Assembly: GCA_937952455.1 (NCBI GenBank) | Contig: CALFYU010000665.1 | Span: forward strand, 1-7,268 | Origin: an uncultured Planctomycetaceae bacterium | GTDB lineage: Bacteria > Planctomycetota > Planctomycetia > Planctomycetales > Planctomycetaceae | Direction: 5' to 3' | DNA length: 7,268 nucleotides | Part shown: positions 6,465-7,268 of the stretch, in pieces | How the letters are laid out: the number at the start of each line of letters is the position of its first letter | How positions within the stretch are numbered: position 1 is the stretch's first letter | Program-made: the position numbers and the translations under genes | The notes under the pieces: model-generated | Databases searched by the model: none | What the model was told of the DNA's origin: nothing | Seen by the model: the letters and a program-made list of their open reading frames with translations, nothing else

Positions 6465-7268
6465 ATGACCACCCCCCCCACGACTACCAAGAACAAACTC
6501 ACGCTGTTGCCGCGGATGGGGTGGAGCGCCCTGGTCGGTGCGCTTGGACCCTTGCTGGCATTGGGGGTTGTCGTGCTGTTTTTTGGCATCGCCGACGGAC
6601 TTCAGGAGGACGGCGGGAGTTTCTTATCCGCGAGGAACATGCAGTCGATTTCTGTGCAAACCGCGACCGTCGCGGTTGCCGCACTGGGTATGACGATCAT
6701 CATCATCGCCGGAGGCATTGACCTATCGGCAGGAACCAGCTTGGCCCTCTGTGCAACGGTCCTGGCGTGGTGTCTCAAAGAAGACGTCGCCGTGGTGATT
6801 GTGCACGGTGACAATGTCGCCGGCGTGCAACAGAAAATTAACGATGCCCAAGACCGCTTGGAACGAATTCCCCGCGAACTCGAGCGACAGCGCCGTCGCA
6901 AAACACCGGATCAGGCGGCGATCGCAAAACTCGACGCCGAACACGGGGCATTGCAAAATCAACTGCCGAAACTGCAGCAGAAATTGGAGACGATTCAGGC
7001 GGAGGCTCCCAAGGTTTCCCGATATTCCGCGCCCATTGCGCTGCTCGCCGCGATTGGTACCGGATGCCTGACGGGTCTGCTCAATGGCGTCTTGATCAGC
7101 TATCTGCGCGTGGTGCCGTTTATCGTCACCTTGGGAACGATGATGTTGTATCTTGGACTTGCCAAGGAAGTTGCCGACGAGACGACCGTCCGGCCCGATA
7201 TTGTCACCCAGATCCCCGAATGGCTCGGTACGTTCCTCAGTCTGCGAAAGGAGAATCTCTACTACGTA
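6465..7268 (+). CDS. RbsC-like ABC sugar transporter permease with internal coiled-coil-like insertion (3' end outside window)
   Basis: This is an inner-membrane permease of the ribose/monosaccharide ABC importer family. The visible 268 residues contain a first membrane helix (about 21-42), then the family hallmark GMTIIIIAGGIDLSAGTSLAL (75-95; E. coli RbsC has GMTLVILTSGIDLSVGSLLAL), a helix ending near 103, and after a long insertion IALLAAIGTGCLTGLLNGVL (191-210), then VVPFIVTLGTMMLYLGLA (216-233), matching RbsC's GAVTGVIVAKGRVQAFIATL region. Residues about 104-187 are extra: RbsC has only a few residues there. The extra part is charged and heptad-like (QQKINDAQDRLERIPRELER, LDAEHGALQNQLPKLQQKLE), so probably a coiled-coil hairpin. 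The start at ATG 6465 resembles RbsC's MTTQ-type N-terminus, though no good Shine-Dalgarno is present and the frame is open back to ATG 6327. No stop occurs before the window edge. Substrate is unknown; the ATPase and binding-protein partners are not visible. Confidence 0.9.
   Translation, partial: MTTPPTTTKNKLTLLPRMGWSALVGALGPLLALGVVVLFFGIADGLQEDGGSFLSARNMQSISVQTATVAVAALGMTIIIIAGGIDLSAGTSLALCATVLAWCLKEDVAVVIVHGDNVAGVQQKINDAQDRLERIPRELERQRRRKTPDQAAIAKLDAEHGALQNQLPKLQQKLETIQAEAPKVSRYSAPIALLAAIGTGCLTGLLNGVLISYLRVVPFIVTLGTMMLYLGLAKEVADETTVRPDIVTQIPEWLGTFLSLRKENLYYV

Noticed and set aside
5828..6589. 253-codon open frame on the minus strand covering the cyclase 3' end, the gap and the permease 5' end
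   Set aside because: It overlaps two well-supported + strand genes, is Arg/Pro-rich and has no recognisable domain or start signal.

Overview
The window most likely comes from a member of the Planctomycetota. It opens with the 3' part of a 16S rRNA gene whose universally conserved stretches carry planctomycete-type variants (for example CTTAAACGAGCGAAACCC near 169-185 instead of the usual CCGCAACGAGCGCAACCC). The 16S gene stands alone: no tRNA, 23S or 5S gene follows. Instead there is an intrinsic terminator about 255 bases downstream and then protein-coding genes. Unlinked rRNA genes are known in this phylum. The DNA is moderately GC-rich. Every convincing gene is on the + strand, and the genes are separated by gaps of roughly 190-600 bases, so the region looks like a row of separately transcribed units rather than one operon.

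Layout: 1-616, 16S rRNA 3' portion with intact anti-Shine-Dalgarno. 617-1207, rRNA trailer with a local stem-loop, a terminator, a GC-rich hairpin/G-tract patch and the leader of the next gene. 1208-2281, class I DAHP synthase (first step of the shikimate pathway). 2282-2883, a 600-base gap with weak signals only and a promoter/palindrome candidate at its end. 2884-3933, biotin synthase BioB with all iron-sulfur ligands. 4121-5092, a predicted lipoprotein of unknown function. 5279-6211, a soluble diadenylate-cyclase-domain protein that would make c-di-AMP, with a divergent active-site signature. 6212-6464, a gap that can fold into a nested stem-loop. 6465-7268 (cut by the window edge), an RbsC-like ABC sugar-transporter permease carrying an unusual charged, coiled-coil-like insertion of about 80 residues between two membrane helices.

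The DAHP synthase, BioB and 16S rRNA are housekeeping genes with no obvious functional link. The parts that depart from the textbook are the last two genes: a cyclase of the stand-alone, non-membrane type with DCA and RHW where DGA and RHR are canonical, and a permease with a large inserted domain. Whether they act together (c-di-AMP commonly controls transport) is inference from adjacency only.
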